In this document: piece after piece, positions 1-29,594 of the stretch
Numbering within the stretch: the first letter of the stretch is position 1
How the letters are laid out: each line of letters starts with the position of its first letter
DNA from: Syngnathus acus
Lineage: Eukaryota; Chordata; Actinopteri; Syngnathiformes; Syngnathidae
Direction: 5' to 3'
Assembly (NCBI RefSeq): GCF_901709675.1
Contig: NC_051100.1
Span: 11,256,786 to 11,320,785, forward strand
DNA: 64,000 nucleotides
The notes under the pieces: generated by a model
The model's database searches: none
Seen by the model: only the letters and a program-made list of their open reading frames with translations
Told to the model about the DNA's origin: nothing
Program-made: the position numbers and the translations under genes

Positions 1-17414
<17,414 letters not shown>

Positions 17415-18544
17415 GTTGGGTCGCGCGAGTCAGCCAACCGGTGGCGGTGAAAGCAAACAAAAAAACAGGAGCAAAAAGTCAACTTGGGAGTCGATGAAAG
17501 TAACTTTGTCGCTTGACTGCTTTGAGGGAGTCTGAGGAGCGACGACGAGAGGATGGAAGGAGCGCAAAGAGCAGACTTGAGCGAGAAAAGAGATCACATA
17601 GTTGATTGGGAATGGAATGGAGGCTTGTCTCACACAAGGAGATGCTCCTGTCACATTATCATAAAGAGGAGGAGTCTGGACATATTCTCACACACACCGA
17701 GAAAGAGAGAGAGAGAGAGCGAGAGGACGAGAATGATTAGCCTACATAAAGTTCAGATAAGCCTCTTTACCAACGCCCAATTCACACATTTCATAATTCT
17801 TATTAATGCTGATGATAAGTTTAACTGTGGCACCCAAAGCCTTTCTCACGAAACACATTAAAACCTCTGTAATCTTCTCCTAACACTTTTAGAGCTCACG
17901 TTATACTTTGAAATAGATGCAAGTTGTTATTTTTGAGCGCAAACATGCCCTAAATCTGAATCTTATTGAAAAACAAACAACTGAGAGCTACTTCTTGAAA
18001 GTTGGATACGTAGAAATTGGCAAAAAACAGTCATTCTGACAACTTGGCAAAGTCTTTCAAACCTACTGCAAAGTCGTGTATTTAGTAAAACATCAGCTAA
18101 ATCTAAAAACTGTATTTTCCCCTCATGAATTTAAATCAAATTAAAACCAATTCAGAAAAGGAGGCATGCAAAGACATCCAAAGCTCCTAATCAGTCCGCA
18201 ATAACCTTGCCTTGCCAAATTGACCCTTTTACCTGTTCTTGTGCACACACACACACACGCACACACACACGCACACACACGCACACACACATTGCTGTCA
18301 TTTCCATATGGAGCTTGCAGTCCTTTCAAAGTGGCTTTCACGGAACATTGTGCTGATAATGATCTCGGCGGCGAGGGAGTGCCTGTACGGATCTCCAGAG
18401 ACCATCTCGCCATACGACAACTGGGGGGGGATAAAACTCTGACTGTACTCCCAACTCAAAGGACTCCAACGCTTTTTTTTTCCCCCCTCCCACTCCGACA
18501 AGACACCCACCCCACCCCGGCTAACCCTCTCCAATAAGCCCTCT

Positions 18545-18680
18545 TGTGTTTTTTAATTGGCAGAAATTAATCTTTAGGATGTAGATGGTAGATTTACATT
18601 CATTAAAAGTCAAGAGAGGAAGCCAGGCTTGATGCTAATCAAATCTGCTTAATTATGCTTAACATGAGTATCTCCGGGGG
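18545..18680. promoter_or_regulatory. candidate conserved noncoding element upstream of dach1
   Basis: About 1.1 kb upstream of the dach1 start codon. It has TTTTTAATTGG, AAATTAATC, GATGCTAATC, TGCTTAATTATGC and CATTAAAAG in about 130 bp of unique sequence. This homeodomain-site-rich composition is typical of teleost enhancers. Inference only. Confidence 0.35.
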
Positions 18681-18967
18681 GACGAGGGGAGCGGGGGGAG
18701 ATAGCAAACTCCAACTTTTTACTTTTTGCCTTTGATAACTCCTGCTGAGTCTGGCCTTTTCTCTGCCAAATAGAAATGTCACGACTCGGGCGCTCTCCAT
18801 CTGTAGGAGACGTGCGCGCGCAGCCCTCGGCGCTGATTAGTCAAGTCGCACCTGAAACGTGCCGTTTAACCTCTCGCCACATTAGCGAATTATCTCATCT
18901 ATAGGTCAAATGCGGCCGCCCGATGATTGCGTGCTCACCTTTGAAGCTTTTACTGCAATTTTTCCAT

Positions 18968-19036
18968 CCGTGCAGCCTGGTGGGGAAATGGCTGTGTCTC
19001 ACAACAGGAAGGTCACGGGTTTAATTTGCTTGGCAG
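18968..19036 (+). repeat. decayed SINE head
   Basis: GTGCAGCCTGGTGGGGAAAT and GGTCACGGGTTTAATTTGC resemble the A-box and B-box parts of the tRNA-derived SINE seen better preserved at 25157. Much of the 3' body is not recognisable. Confidence 0.4.
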
Positions 19037-19954
19037 CTATTGTCGTTAAGATACTCTTAAATCAAACAATGCGCCGGTTAGCACAAATAGATCCGCAGGC
19101 TTCGAGACCTGGAATGCTTCTCTGTTGCTGTGCAGTGATTATTATTTTTTCACACCAAAAGGCCACCGAAAAAATACTTGGCTCTCAAAGCACCACCAGC
19201 ACGATTGATACAGTGGCGTAGTAGGACTAAGTGTTCATTAGGAAAAAGGGTTTGTTCCTAAAAATGTAAAGAAAAAAATACCATACATATGTACCTCATG
19301 TAACTTATATCAAACGTATACTGTACTGTATATTTATTTATTTAATGAACATTTCAGCCTTCATTGAAGACGGACAAAATGTTGCTGACTTACGTATTTT
19401 CTCCATCAGAAACTTGATGCTGTTTATTCATCCAAACTCCACATGGCTCTTTTGGCCAGTGTGCAGGAACACGAGTGGCTGCGAATGTGTAGGTGGCGAG
19501 ATCAGCCCATCAAGTGTAAATACCACTCAATCTGTTCTCATTAGAGGGCTAAAACCATACGAATGGCTTTGCCTCTATTAAAAAAAGCCCCTGGGCCTTG
19601 GATAAGAGAGCGAGAGTGTGTGTGTGTGTGTGTGCGTGTTATTATATGAGCGCGAAGGAGAGGGGGGGCAGAATGATGCTTTGGCATTTGTGTCTGCAGA
19701 GGGGATGTGAAATGCCACCACCATCAACACCGCTTAATTCTCTGATACACACTTTTAATCTGAACAGACAATCCGTCCCGGCAGCCACTGTTATGATTCG
19801 AATCAACTTGGAGTGAAGGCTGTGTGTGTGTATGCGTGTGTGAGCGCTCTCTTTTGAATGAGGGACGATGTCATTGTGTTTTGATATGTGATTAGATGTC
19901 TCAGTGTGTGTGTGTGTGTTTGACCAAGATATCACACACATCCATTGCACACTG

Positions 19955-20050
19955 CCCTATGATAATGTGGATTGATTATGGATATGATAATGAGAGGCCG
20001 GCACAGCGTCGCGACCTTCACAAGGTCTAATTGAAACAAGCGTCGGTCCT
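19955..20050. promoter_or_regulatory. small candidate conserved noncoding segment
   Basis: Contains TGATAATGTGGATTGATTA, GGATATGATAATGAG and GGTCTAATTGAAAC with little low-complexity sequence, between two GT/CA arrays. Several GATA-like (TGATAA) and homeodomain-like cores are present. Function unknown. Confidence 0.25.
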
Positions 20051-20959
20051 CCGAAGCACTTATCAAGTCACACGGCACATCATTAATCACCAAGAATACA
20101 AGCTGTCACCCAAACACACACACACACACGCACACACACACACGCACACATTCTCTCCATTTTTCTGTTTTGCTATACCAACACACACATTCTTTGCCTT
20201 GTCCACCGTCTCTGTCTCTTTTACGCGCAATCGCACACACACACACACGCACACAATGCGAGCTGTCACTACAATGTGCCTGCTCTTGTCTTCTCTAAAG
20301 TGGACTGGACAGCTCGTCCACCCCCTGTCTTTATTTTCTGCCAGAAAACTTGATGAAAACGCCGTCTCCAGTGAGATTTAAAAAATATAATAATATACAT
20401 ACAGTTCAGTCCACTTGTATTTGGGCAATGACAGGTTTTTTTTTTTGCCTTTATATGCCAACACAATGGATGTGTCCATGTTGGATGTGTCCATGTTCAT
20501 GCAAAGCATTGCTGCCTCCACAAGTTTCCCTTCTGGATCCATCTATCATCCATCCATTCGACCAATCACGGCTCACCTTTTTTCTGAGTTTGGTCATGTG
20601 ACATTCGCTAAGTTCTGATTGGCCGTGACCTGAGACCTGAGCTACATCTTCAGCCAAAAGCAAGTGACAAAATGGCCGCCCCCTGAGGGATAAAAACGGG
20701 TTAATTTTTGCTGCTTAATTCAAATTCCACAAACCCAAATGTTAATCAGAACGCCACGTTAGGGCGCATATAAGATATTAACGTCATGAAAATTTTGGGG
20801 TTGACCTCTTTAATTTCAAGCCAAATGTTACTCGTTTACTTCCAACTCCATGGTGCTGGTGTGTGAAGGCTAAAGTGTAAAAACTTTGTCATTGTCCACT
20901 AACCGCATTTGCGAGAACGTTCAACAATCCAACAAATACGGGCAGCTGTTCACTTTGAG

Positions 20960-21420
20960 CCCGAACCAAAATTGAATTAGGCCGTGTTGTTTTACTAGCC
21001 GCTTTTATTAGAAGACAATTTTACAGCCAAATGTGATTCCGCCGGCTGATTACGGCAGCATATGGTGCCTACCTGTTAAACACAAAGCGCTCAATGCCAT
21101 CTCAACGCCTCAGTGAGCCCCCCTCGAATAAACTAACAAGCCCAATATCATACTCGTCATTATGTAGTCCAACACTCCAAATTGCAATCTGATAAAATAG
21201 CTGCTTTCATTATCATTGCGGAGGATACCACGAGAGGGGGGGGGGGGCAGCCCAGGATGCTAATTGTTATTCAATTAAGTGATTGTGTTAATGAAAGCAA
21301 TTAATAGTTTCAAACAAGCAGGCAAATATATGATTACTATGCGTCTGAGCAGAAGATGGCTAATTACAACTGTAAATCAATCAATCCGACATTAATCAGC
21401 TTGGAAAAGATCCAAAAACA
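20960..21420. promoter_or_regulatory. candidate conserved noncoding element cluster, about 3.5 kb upstream of dach1
   Basis: The longest motif-dense unique block of the intergenic region. It has AAAATTGAATTAGG, TTTTATTAGAAG, GCTGATTACGGC, GCAGCATATGGTGCC (E-box CATATG), CTAATTGTTATTCAATTAAG, AAGCAATTAATAG, GGCTAATTAC and AATCAATCAATC. A G-run at 21236-21247 interrupts it. A weaker similar stretch continues at 21470-21580. The composition is typical of developmental enhancers; this is inference. Confidence 0.4.
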
Positions 21421-23257
21421 ACAAAGTCACCAAAAGACTTTGGAAGTTGTTTTATTTTTTTTCCAGCAGATTTTGATTGCCACGCCATTATCCCGTCTAA
21501 TGGCTGCTAACGATCCTTAAAAGAGTTTATGATCCAATTTCCTCGCCGTGAATTTAATTGGGAGCTAAATAGTTTAATATTAAACGTGTGGAAGTGTGTC
21601 CCGTATTTAATCAAGGGTGGTATATCGGGGCGAGCCGGAACAAGGTCACACAACTCCTTCGAGGGCAAACACGAGGCGCTCAGATTAGGCATGGATACGC
21701 AAATGTGAAAAAAAAAATCAATTATTCAAGTCCCCCCTTTCTGCATGTTGCATGTCTGGCTAGGCGTGCACAAACATCTTTACGAATAAAGAAAATTACT
21801 GTTCAACTGAAATGTATTGAACGTAACAGTAACAAAGTTTTTACCTAAATAAAAGTTTATACAAGCGATTCTTAAGTAATAAATATGAATGTATTGAAAG
21901 ACTACTGAAAAAGTTAACTACAACAGAACTGTAGTTGGGCGATGATTCTTTTGTGTACCACTAGAGGGAGTCTGTGTACTGTTAGCGTTGAAAATCACTG
22001 CTGCAAACTATACATGATAATATGATTGATTGTGGTGACTAGCAAGCTAACGTAGCTTTAGTAATTCTCATTAGCAAACCTTCGGGTCCGGCAAACAAGA
22101 ATAAAATTTAGTCCAGTGGTCGGATATTTTCATTCTGAGCGAAAACTTGAACTGTGAAAAAATGTGTACCATTCAGCGGTGTTGCTGGATTTAAAAACAA
22201 ATGACAAAACAGTGAGTCACTTTGTGACTTTGATTTTCGAATGCCAATTGAAAACTGAAAAGAGGAATGATTCACAATGCCATTAGAGTGAAGACATTAA
22301 GAAGACAAACGTACACATGCAAATGCAAAGTGCATCAAACATGTAGAAAGTCTCCCTTTTTAATTAATCATGTAATGAGCACCAAAAGTGGACTTCAACT
22401 TCATCAAAACAACATCATACAAAGGCTACATTATGATTCTTGTTATTTATTATATTAGAAATCGGTCAGCCTGCCACTTTCATTTCTCACTCGGAAGTTG
22501 ATCATAAACAACAGTAGTTGTTTTTCCACCTCGACGTACTGTCCATAATTTGGCTTTTTGCATACAAGGAGCCACTAATCAGTCTCATTATTTCTTGTAG
22601 CATCCTTTTCCCACACCAGGAGCATCGCGGCACGGCGAGGGTCCTGCGCTTTTAAATGAGAATGCCCTCGTTTATTAAGAAAAAAAATAATAACGGCAAG
22701 TAATTATCAGACATACAAACATAAACACCTTTAGAAGTTTTGGTTGCGAGGGCTGGCTTGAAGTTGCCGCAGTCATGTGACCTGACCACTGCCCTACTTG
22801 AGCACCCCCCCCCACACACACTTTAGATGTTTATGCATATATGGCCGCTAATCTACCCAGTCAGGACTGTGGGATTTGGGAATATTTTTGTTGTACGCCA
22901 GATCAAAGTGTCTGGAGGGGATCAGGAGGAACACATCAAACACAGAAGACTCACACGCCCACACTCGCCAATCAAGCAACTGTTTTGCTTTGTGGAAAAA
23001 AAAAAAGAAAGAAAAGGATTCACACTGTGGGCCGTTCTCTATCTGCACCCCCCTGCTCGGTGTTGAGAACTTTGGCTGGTCACATCTGTACGCCTCACTC
23101 AAACCAAGGGGTGGTTGATTCTTTTTGTTTTGCTGTGTGCAAAAAATAGAGCGCCTTTTATTGAACAGTAGAAGTAGCCCTGCCCCATATGAGTCAAACA
23201 TGATTCGCCTTTTGTGGAACACGGAGAAGAGTGTGTTAGCAGATAAAAAAAAAAAGG

Positions 23258-23345
23258 TGCAGCACGGCAGGTTCGAACCGCCGGCCTGTCAGTTGGAGCA
23301 AAAAATGCTTACGCCAACACCCGTGCGCTCACATGCTGACTTCCT
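23258..23345 (-). repeat. tRNA-like / SINE-like fragment
   Basis: On the minus strand it has a perfect pol III B-box core (GGTTCGAACC) in a foldable T-arm (GGCGG-TTCGAAC-CTGCC), preceded by an A-box-like GAGCGCACGGGTG. A GTTGG/CCAAC inverted pair lies between them. No proper acceptor stem or anticodon arm could be drawn, so it looks like a tRNA-derived repeat or pseudogene rather than a working tRNA. Confidence 0.4.
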
Positions 23346-24106
23346 CTGAGGGGTGTTATTGTCAGATGGCTTAAGGGTGGGAAGAGTAGGAGTGGGGGGA
23401 ACCCTCATTTGTAGACATCTTAAAGCAGCAGTAGCAAATAAAGTTGGGACCCCCCACCACACCCCCTACACGCAATGAGGCCGTAATACAAGCCCTCGCA
23501 GATGAGCGCTTGTATCAAGCCTCCTCCATATTGGCCTGTGGAGGAAACTTGTGTGCTTTCAGCATTTTTTTTTCCTGGAAGATGAATCGAGCTGTTTTGC
23601 AGACAGTGGAGAAAAGATAACAATGCACTGAGCGCTTTGCGTACGTGATGTAAGGGCCATCACCTTCACTATAGATCTGGAGGTTTTGCCAATATACACC
23701 CTTAAAAAGGTTGGGTTTAAAAGAACCGAATTTGGGTTACAAATTGGACTGACCTGGATTGTTTTGTTCAAAATAATTTTTTTTGTACAAAACAACCCAA
23801 AGTTTTTAACCAGCTTTACTATGAACAAATATATATAAAAAACTCAATGTGAAAGTGTTTTCTTCTTGTCTACTTATGCATTATCAGCATTGGTATCAGG
23901 AATTTGCAGCCCCAGAAAAGATGCTGGGTGTGAATTTGAACATTAAGTGGGAAAATGCTCAAATTCAGCCAGATGAGCAGTATATGTGTAACTGATAGCT
24001 AATGATATGGCTATGGTATTGATTCTGCTACTTGTACACCAGTGGGTGGATACCTCACGTCAGCCTCAGACAGCAACTGTCACAAAGTCATTAAAATGCT
24101 GTGTAT

Positions 24107-24107
24107 A

Positions 24108-24139
<32 letters not shown>

Positions 24140-24185
24140 CACGTATACACTGTATATACACACACACACATATACACACACTTCA
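24107..24185. repeat. (AT)n/(CA)n microsatellite
   Basis: About 34 bp of AT repeat followed by mixed TATACAC/CACACA. Confidence 0.9.
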
Positions 24186-25035
24186 TCCATATGCTTTAGT
24201 GTGACCCTCTCTCAGCACTCAATAAAAATTCCAATGGACCCTCGTCGGTAAAAGGCTTTACAAGAGGCTATATTCAGCTGCAATTAGAAATTCCCAGTTG
24301 CATGACTAGCCTGCATTTCTGAGCAGGTACACTAGAAAAAGAATGTCCAATTTGTATTTGATTGCTTTTTGCAGGGTCGGCGAAATGAAGCCAGACATGT
24401 ATCAAATTGCTAGTTTATTTTTGCCCAATCATCACAACAGTGGCGGGTACCACAATGTTTTACGGGATGGATTCGGCATCAGGCTCTTTGCACTGAACTT
24501 TAAAATATCTTTACCTGCTTTTTGGTAACACAAACAGAAGGCATCTAGTTATTGATGTTACAGAATGAAAACAAAAACTCTGCAATCTTAATCTTGCGCA
24601 ATAGTGAAAATATGATTTGTAAGCAAACAGACGTCTGAATGATCAATCTCTTGCACATACTGAACCTCAAAAGATTGGAAGAAGGGTGTCACAGCACCGC
24701 CTAGTGGTCTTCGACTGTGTTGCATTTTGATTTAGACATTTATACATAATGTGAACGTCCGCGAAATATGGCTATACATGAAAGAAAAAAAAGACTTTTG
24801 TAACATTCAAAAGTAAACATCATAAAAAAATGTTTTTTCATAAATGGCAAATGTTCGTTTGCAATTCATAACTAGTTGATAGTGCTATTTTTAAGGGGTT
24901 CACCTTGATTGACATCTGCATCCAAGGGCAGGATGCGACAGGAGGTACGAGAGAGGATAAAATGGCTGGAGTTTCAATGGTAGACGGACAAAAAACGAAT
25001 GCATTCCAGTTAGGACACCAAAGTGAGTTCCATCT

Positions 25036-25888
25036 TTAGTTTGTGCAGTTTTCAGGAGCCTGTAACACAAAATAGAGACAATGTTAGATCACCACAGTGA
25101 CACATTGTTCAGTTTACCTAATTTAATCGAACTAATTAAGACCTAAATTAGATACAGGGCAGCATGGTGACACACTGGTTAGCACATTCGCCTCACAGTT
25201 AGGAGGGTGCGGATTCGATTCCACCTCCGGCCCTCCCTGTGTGAAGTTTGCATGTTCTCCCCGTGCCTGCATTGGTTTTCCCCAAAGCCTCCGGTTTTCT
25301 CCCACATCCCCCCCAAAAAAATGTTTCCATATGTGCCTTGGGGGGGGGGGGCTAGGAATTCACTGGGGAGCCAAAGGGGGCGCCAGCCTGCAAAGGTTTG
25401 GGAACCACTGGTGTAGATGGTTGTTCGTCTCTGTGTGCCCTGCGATTGGCTGGCAACCGGTTCAGGGTGTCCCCCGCCTACTGCTCGATGACTGCTGGGA
25501 CTCCAGCACGCCCGCAATCCCCGTGGGGACAAACGGTACAGATCATTTAAGTACATGGGTGTTACAAAACACATGAGCGCTCATGTCATCATCAAGCCTG
25601 TGCACCTTGAGGGTCTCTGAGGCTTTCCTCAGCTCCTTGATGACCGAAGACAAAGCTTCTGGATTGATGCCCTGCTCACACAATCTCACGCAGATGGAGA
25701 GTGACTCCATATCCAGGCCAGTGTTGAGCAGCCTGGAGATCTCAAGTAAAACTGGTGGAAAGGAAAACCGACATGATAAATCCAGCAAAACAAGCAATTG
25801 GAAAACACAAAGATGTTAGAGATATGTCACTATTACCGTCCATAGTCTCCCGGACAGCATTCAGGTTTGCACTGGATGCACTTGCCAT
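25036..25888 (-). CDS. mzt1: mzt1, mitotic-spindle organizing protein 1 (MOZART1)
   Basis: Small helical protein that binds the N-termini of gamma-tubulin complex proteins and helps recruit and activate the gamma-tubulin ring complex at centrosomes. Coding exons on the minus strand: 25888-25837, 25751-25606, 25059-25036 (52+146+24 nt, 73 aa). Exon 1 gives [10 protein letters not shown], exon 2 [20 protein letters not shown] and [17 protein letters not shown], and the 8-codon last exon gives APENCTN plus stop. Almost every core residue matches human MZT1 as I recall it. The protein is shorter than the human one (82 aa) because the Ala-rich N-terminal tract is reduced to MASASSA. Intron 2 carries a SINE. 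The gene is divergent with bora, with 839 bp between the start codons. Its 3' UTR end was not determined. Confidence 0.95.
25157..25543 (+). mobile_element. tRNA-derived SINE with nested insertion, in mzt1 intron 2
   Basis: It begins GGGCAGCATGGTGACACACT (A-box region), with B-box GGATTCGATTCC. The body includes GTTTGCATGTTCTCCCCGTG and GATTGGCTGGCAACCGGTTC, the hallmark phrases of a SINE common in percomorph fish. The middle is interrupted at about 25325-25413 by other sequence ending GGTTTGGGAACCACTGGTG, which resembles a hAT-type terminus. It is antisense to mzt1. The family name is not asserted. Confidence 0.8.
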
Positions 25889-26727
25889 GGTCCTGAGTGA
25901 ACAGTTAGCCCAACTTGCTAGCAGGAAGCTACCGAAGTACGAAACAGACTCCAAAAGAAAATATCAACAATTCAACCAAACGAGTATAAATAATTTGAAC
26001 ATTTTTCGATAATTTTACGAAGATTATAAAACAAAACTTTCTCTTTAAAATAGATGGCAAAACTATAAACTCGCTACCGATATTTAGCCTGATGGAGTTA
26101 GCGTTGAGAAGGGGGAACCGGATATGACGACAGAAAACACTGATTGGTTGTTTCGGACTTCCTGGAACGTTTCTATTCGCCGGCAGGTTGCGAGAGCAAA
26201 ATTGAAATTGCGGCCAAAAACGCCTCACGAGTTCGATAGACCCTTCCTTAGTTCTGTGGTGGTTCTGGTAGCTGATCATTTGATGATGTAAGTATCACTT
26301 GTACTCGATCTGTCATATCGTTTTAGCTTAAAAATAAAATCGCGTTAAACAAAAAGTAATTTCCCGAACGGAAAAAGAAAACGAAGGAAATGTGTAAACC
26401 AGATGTCGTCTTCGAGGACAGTTTCCACCTCAACTTCATTGATTAAAATCAAATTTTTATATCACAAATATATCACGGCACGCCATCAAAAGGCGTCTAA
26501 TATTGACGTAGTGCTGATGTGTAATGGTAATGGAAGCGCATTTGATTGTCTATGGTGTCATTTACGATCGATGGAAAAAGATACATTATTTTTTATGAAT
26601 TCAGTGAATCTTTTTTTTTTTTTTTGTCCCAAAGAGGAGACATGTCTTTCATGGCACACTTACATATTCTGATTCAAAAGAATACTTTCTTGCTTCGTTT
26701 TGGTTGTCTCTATTGTTGCTATCAAAG
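25889..26727. promoter_or_regulatory. bidirectional promoter region mzt1/bora
   Basis: 839 bp between two divergent start codons. An inverted CCAAT box (GATTGGTTG) lies at about 26141-26149. A splice-donor-like GATGATGTAAGT at about 26284-26290 and an acceptor-like CTATCAAAG directly before the bora ATG suggest a noncoding first bora exon. Conserved divergent pairing of two mitotic genes is compatible with shared control. Confidence 0.5.
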
Positions 26728-29594
26728 ATGTCGGACCACCCGGAGCTCCAGATCACCCCAGAAACACCAGGGAGACCCTCAGTAAGGAATCCATTTGATA
26801 GTCCCAATGACTACCACGACCTCCACAAGCCCCTCGTTCCTAGTCCATCTGTTTTCAAGTTATCACAAGCTGTAAGTCACATTTATTCACTGTGCCGACG
26901 TTTAATATTAAATGCTGTTGTAGATCGGTTTGTCACCCCACTTTTGCTCAGGCTCCCTCTGGGTTCAATTGGTCAATCGAGGATATGGCCAGTCTTCTTC
27001 CAGTGCACATAGATCAAGAGGAGATCCAGCGGCAGTCATTTTACCTCAGTCAGACAAGGTAGCTAAATCAAATAAAAAGCTGAAATCAAAATGTATGACA
27101 TTTCTTCGGGTAGAGTAATGACTTGGCCTAAAAATATACTTTTCTTCTTGGAATCTCAAGGATGGACTCCGACATTGAAGAAAAGCGTCAGAAAGCTATT
27201 GAGCAGGTATGTTGTGGTGCAACAAAAGACAATTGAAACATTTCATCAGTGTTGTTGAAATAGAGTCGAAATTGTCAATACATGTAATATTTTGTCCTCT
27301 GATGCAGTTTTTTACCAAGGAAACAATTGTGCCTTCGCCATGGTCTACGTCAGACTCCCGGAGAACCTCTCACATGTTAAAGACCTGTATGCTTCTTCCC
27401 GATATTGCTTACTTAGCATTATAAGTTTTATCGTAGCATATTGTTTTGCATCCTCAGGGTCCCTCTCTCCGACGATAGAGGAGCAAGAAAAAAAATCCGG
27501 TCAGTACTTTTTAGGATGGGAACTTGTCTTTTCTTTTCACCATTAATTAACTTTTGAAGTTTGTGTCGCAGTGGCCTGTCAGACGAGCCTCTCGTTACCG
27601 GTGGCCTTTGATTTGGAGAGACTTCTAGGTAAGCCGACAACAGATTAAGTCTGGGTGGTGGGTGATTCCGCTGTCACGTCACGGTGCTCATATCCCAGGA
27701 GACTATTACCGCAACGAGGAAGCTGCAAGCGACGGCTCTCCGGAGAGCCTCAGCCAATCGTCTTTGAGACGCAAACTTTTCCTGGATGGCCAAACCAGCT
27801 ACAGCGGCTCCGACAGCTCCAATCCACCGAGCCCGGAGAGAAGTCATTCTCGGCAAGAGAGGCCCTTGATCCATGGGGAAGATTTTGTGGGGCAAGCTGC
27901 CATGTTTTCCTCCCCTTTATCGTGCGGTGTGGCCGCTCCAACGCCGTCCACAGTGAGTCAAAAACGTTAATTACAAGTTTTTTTTATTTTGTTTTTGGTT
28001 TGTTACAAACAAGTTTCAAATACAATTAATTGCATGGTTCTAATTGTAATGTGTCATTGACCTAAAAAAACAAAAAATCAATGTCTGCTCTGCAGGGCCA
28101 GTTCTCATCAAGTCCCATCCAAACTAGCTGCTTGAGGGACTGCAGCAGCTTCAGCCCGCTCTTCCCCGATCGTTCATCGCCCGCCGACATGGCCTCTCCT
28201 ACCGTTTCACCCATCAATGCTCATGCCCTGCGCACACCCACAGGCCCAGGTTTGATACCCGACTTCACCCGACCACCTATCCTCACGAGAACTATTAATT
28301 TTCTTCTAGGACAAAACATTTTCACTAAAAGGATTTCAAAGTGCAAATTAAAGTGACAACATGACTGGAAATATTTTGCAATTCTATCAGAACAGTAAAA
28401 TAAAAACATCAAATTTGGCTCTTTCACACAAAATGTCACCCACCACACTTTTTTGTGTGTGTGTGATTCTCCTCAGCCGAGTGGAAGCGACCAAGCAGTT
28501 TGACTCCCCACGGCCTCCCCTTGGACGCGAACGTCCCCTCACTCACCATGAGTCCAGACGTGGAGGGCTGCTCTCCCATCCGCAGCTGCTCTCACCAGCG
28601 TCACTCTCGGGCCAATCACAGGCCCCGATTCCGTACCTGCACCACCCCGCCTCCCATAGCCGCGATCCTCAACCCCAAGCTTCCAGACGTCCAGGAGGCG
28701 GAGGACCTGCCGTGCGAACTCTCGATGGATTCTGATGGAGTTTCCCCTCTGGCTCGAGTGAGCTTGGGCTTTATGGACACGGTGAAGATGGAGAACGAGC
28801 AAGATTCAAGGATAGAGGGGAAACTAGAAGATGAGGGAGACGAGGACCTCTCCAGGCGCCTGACCAGCTCTCGAATGGGCAATGTGTCGGCCACGGAAAG
28901 CTCTCAGATGTGTTTCTCTCTTTTGACGGAACGCAGCAGCATACGCTTTGATTCCAGTATACAGGTTTGTATTTTGATTTTTTTTTTTTTATTAACCCCC
29001 CTCCCTCTTTTTTTTTTCCTAACAAGCAGAGTGGAGTACTGTGTGGGTTTCCTACACAAGTATGAAATTTGATTTTATTACATTTTCCGACCTGGATGTC
29101 ACCTGTGGCCTTGCGTAGGTGGACAGCGGGTATCAAACAACCTCAACGGCAACGGGCAGTCTGATTGACGGCCTCGGCTCGGACTATCACGGCAAAGAGT
29201 CCTTCGCCGCTTACCTCAACGAAGACACCTCGCACCTCACCAAAACTTCAAATGTCAAGGTAGCAGTACCACTGGAACTGCTCTCACACCCTCTACTGCT
29301 CTCACGCACTACTCTCATACACCAACAAATTGGTTTACACTGGTTTTAAGCCATCTTTTGGGCCGGGGGTTATATTATGCGATGCATCAAGTCTGAATTT
29401 TGAGTTGAGCAACTTCGGCCAGCGCTGAGGTTTACAGAGCAGATGGAATATGTGCCTTTCAGTATTAAAAAAGGGACTTTATGTATGGTCGGCTTTTCTG
29501 TCATTTATTCCCTGCAGTCGCTTTGTAACAAATTGAAATTCTTTACACACTTGTTGACTTTGTCTTTTTCCAGGTGTGGTATCCTCATCACTGA
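26728..29594 (+). CDS. bora: bora, Aurora kinase A activator
   Basis: Bora is phosphorylated by cyclin-CDK and then lets Aurora A activate Plk1 for mitotic entry; SCF-betaTrCP later degrades it. Coding exons: 26728-26871, 26952-27058, 27161-27206, 27308-27386, 27458-27499, 27572-27628, 27699-27952, 28096-28249, 28477-28964, 29119-29259, 29574-29594 (1533 nt, 510 aa). Conserved parts: [20 protein letters not shown] at the N-terminus, [20 protein letters not shown], the Cy-like [20 protein letters not shown], and a betaTrCP-type degron DSGYQT starting exon 10. The ATG follows an acceptor-like site; the frame upstream through the presumed noncoding exon meets a TGA. The last coding exon is only seven codons (VWYPHH plus stop), the least certain part. 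It converges on dis3. Confidence 0.93.

Larger units (their letters stand above)
17415..25035. other. intergenic region upstream of dach1, downstream of mzt1
   Basis: 7.6 kb without a supportable gene. It holds the dach1 5' UTR/promoter (to about 17560), the presumed mzt1 3' UTR near 25035, short CA/GT arrays (18245-18292, 19615-19635, 20114-20150), possible regulatory segments listed separately, a C-run at 22806-22812 and an AT/CA microsatellite at 24107-24185. Around 23690-23815 a GGTTGGGTTT / AACAACCCAAAG pair suggests a decayed inverted-repeat element. Confidence 0.8.
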
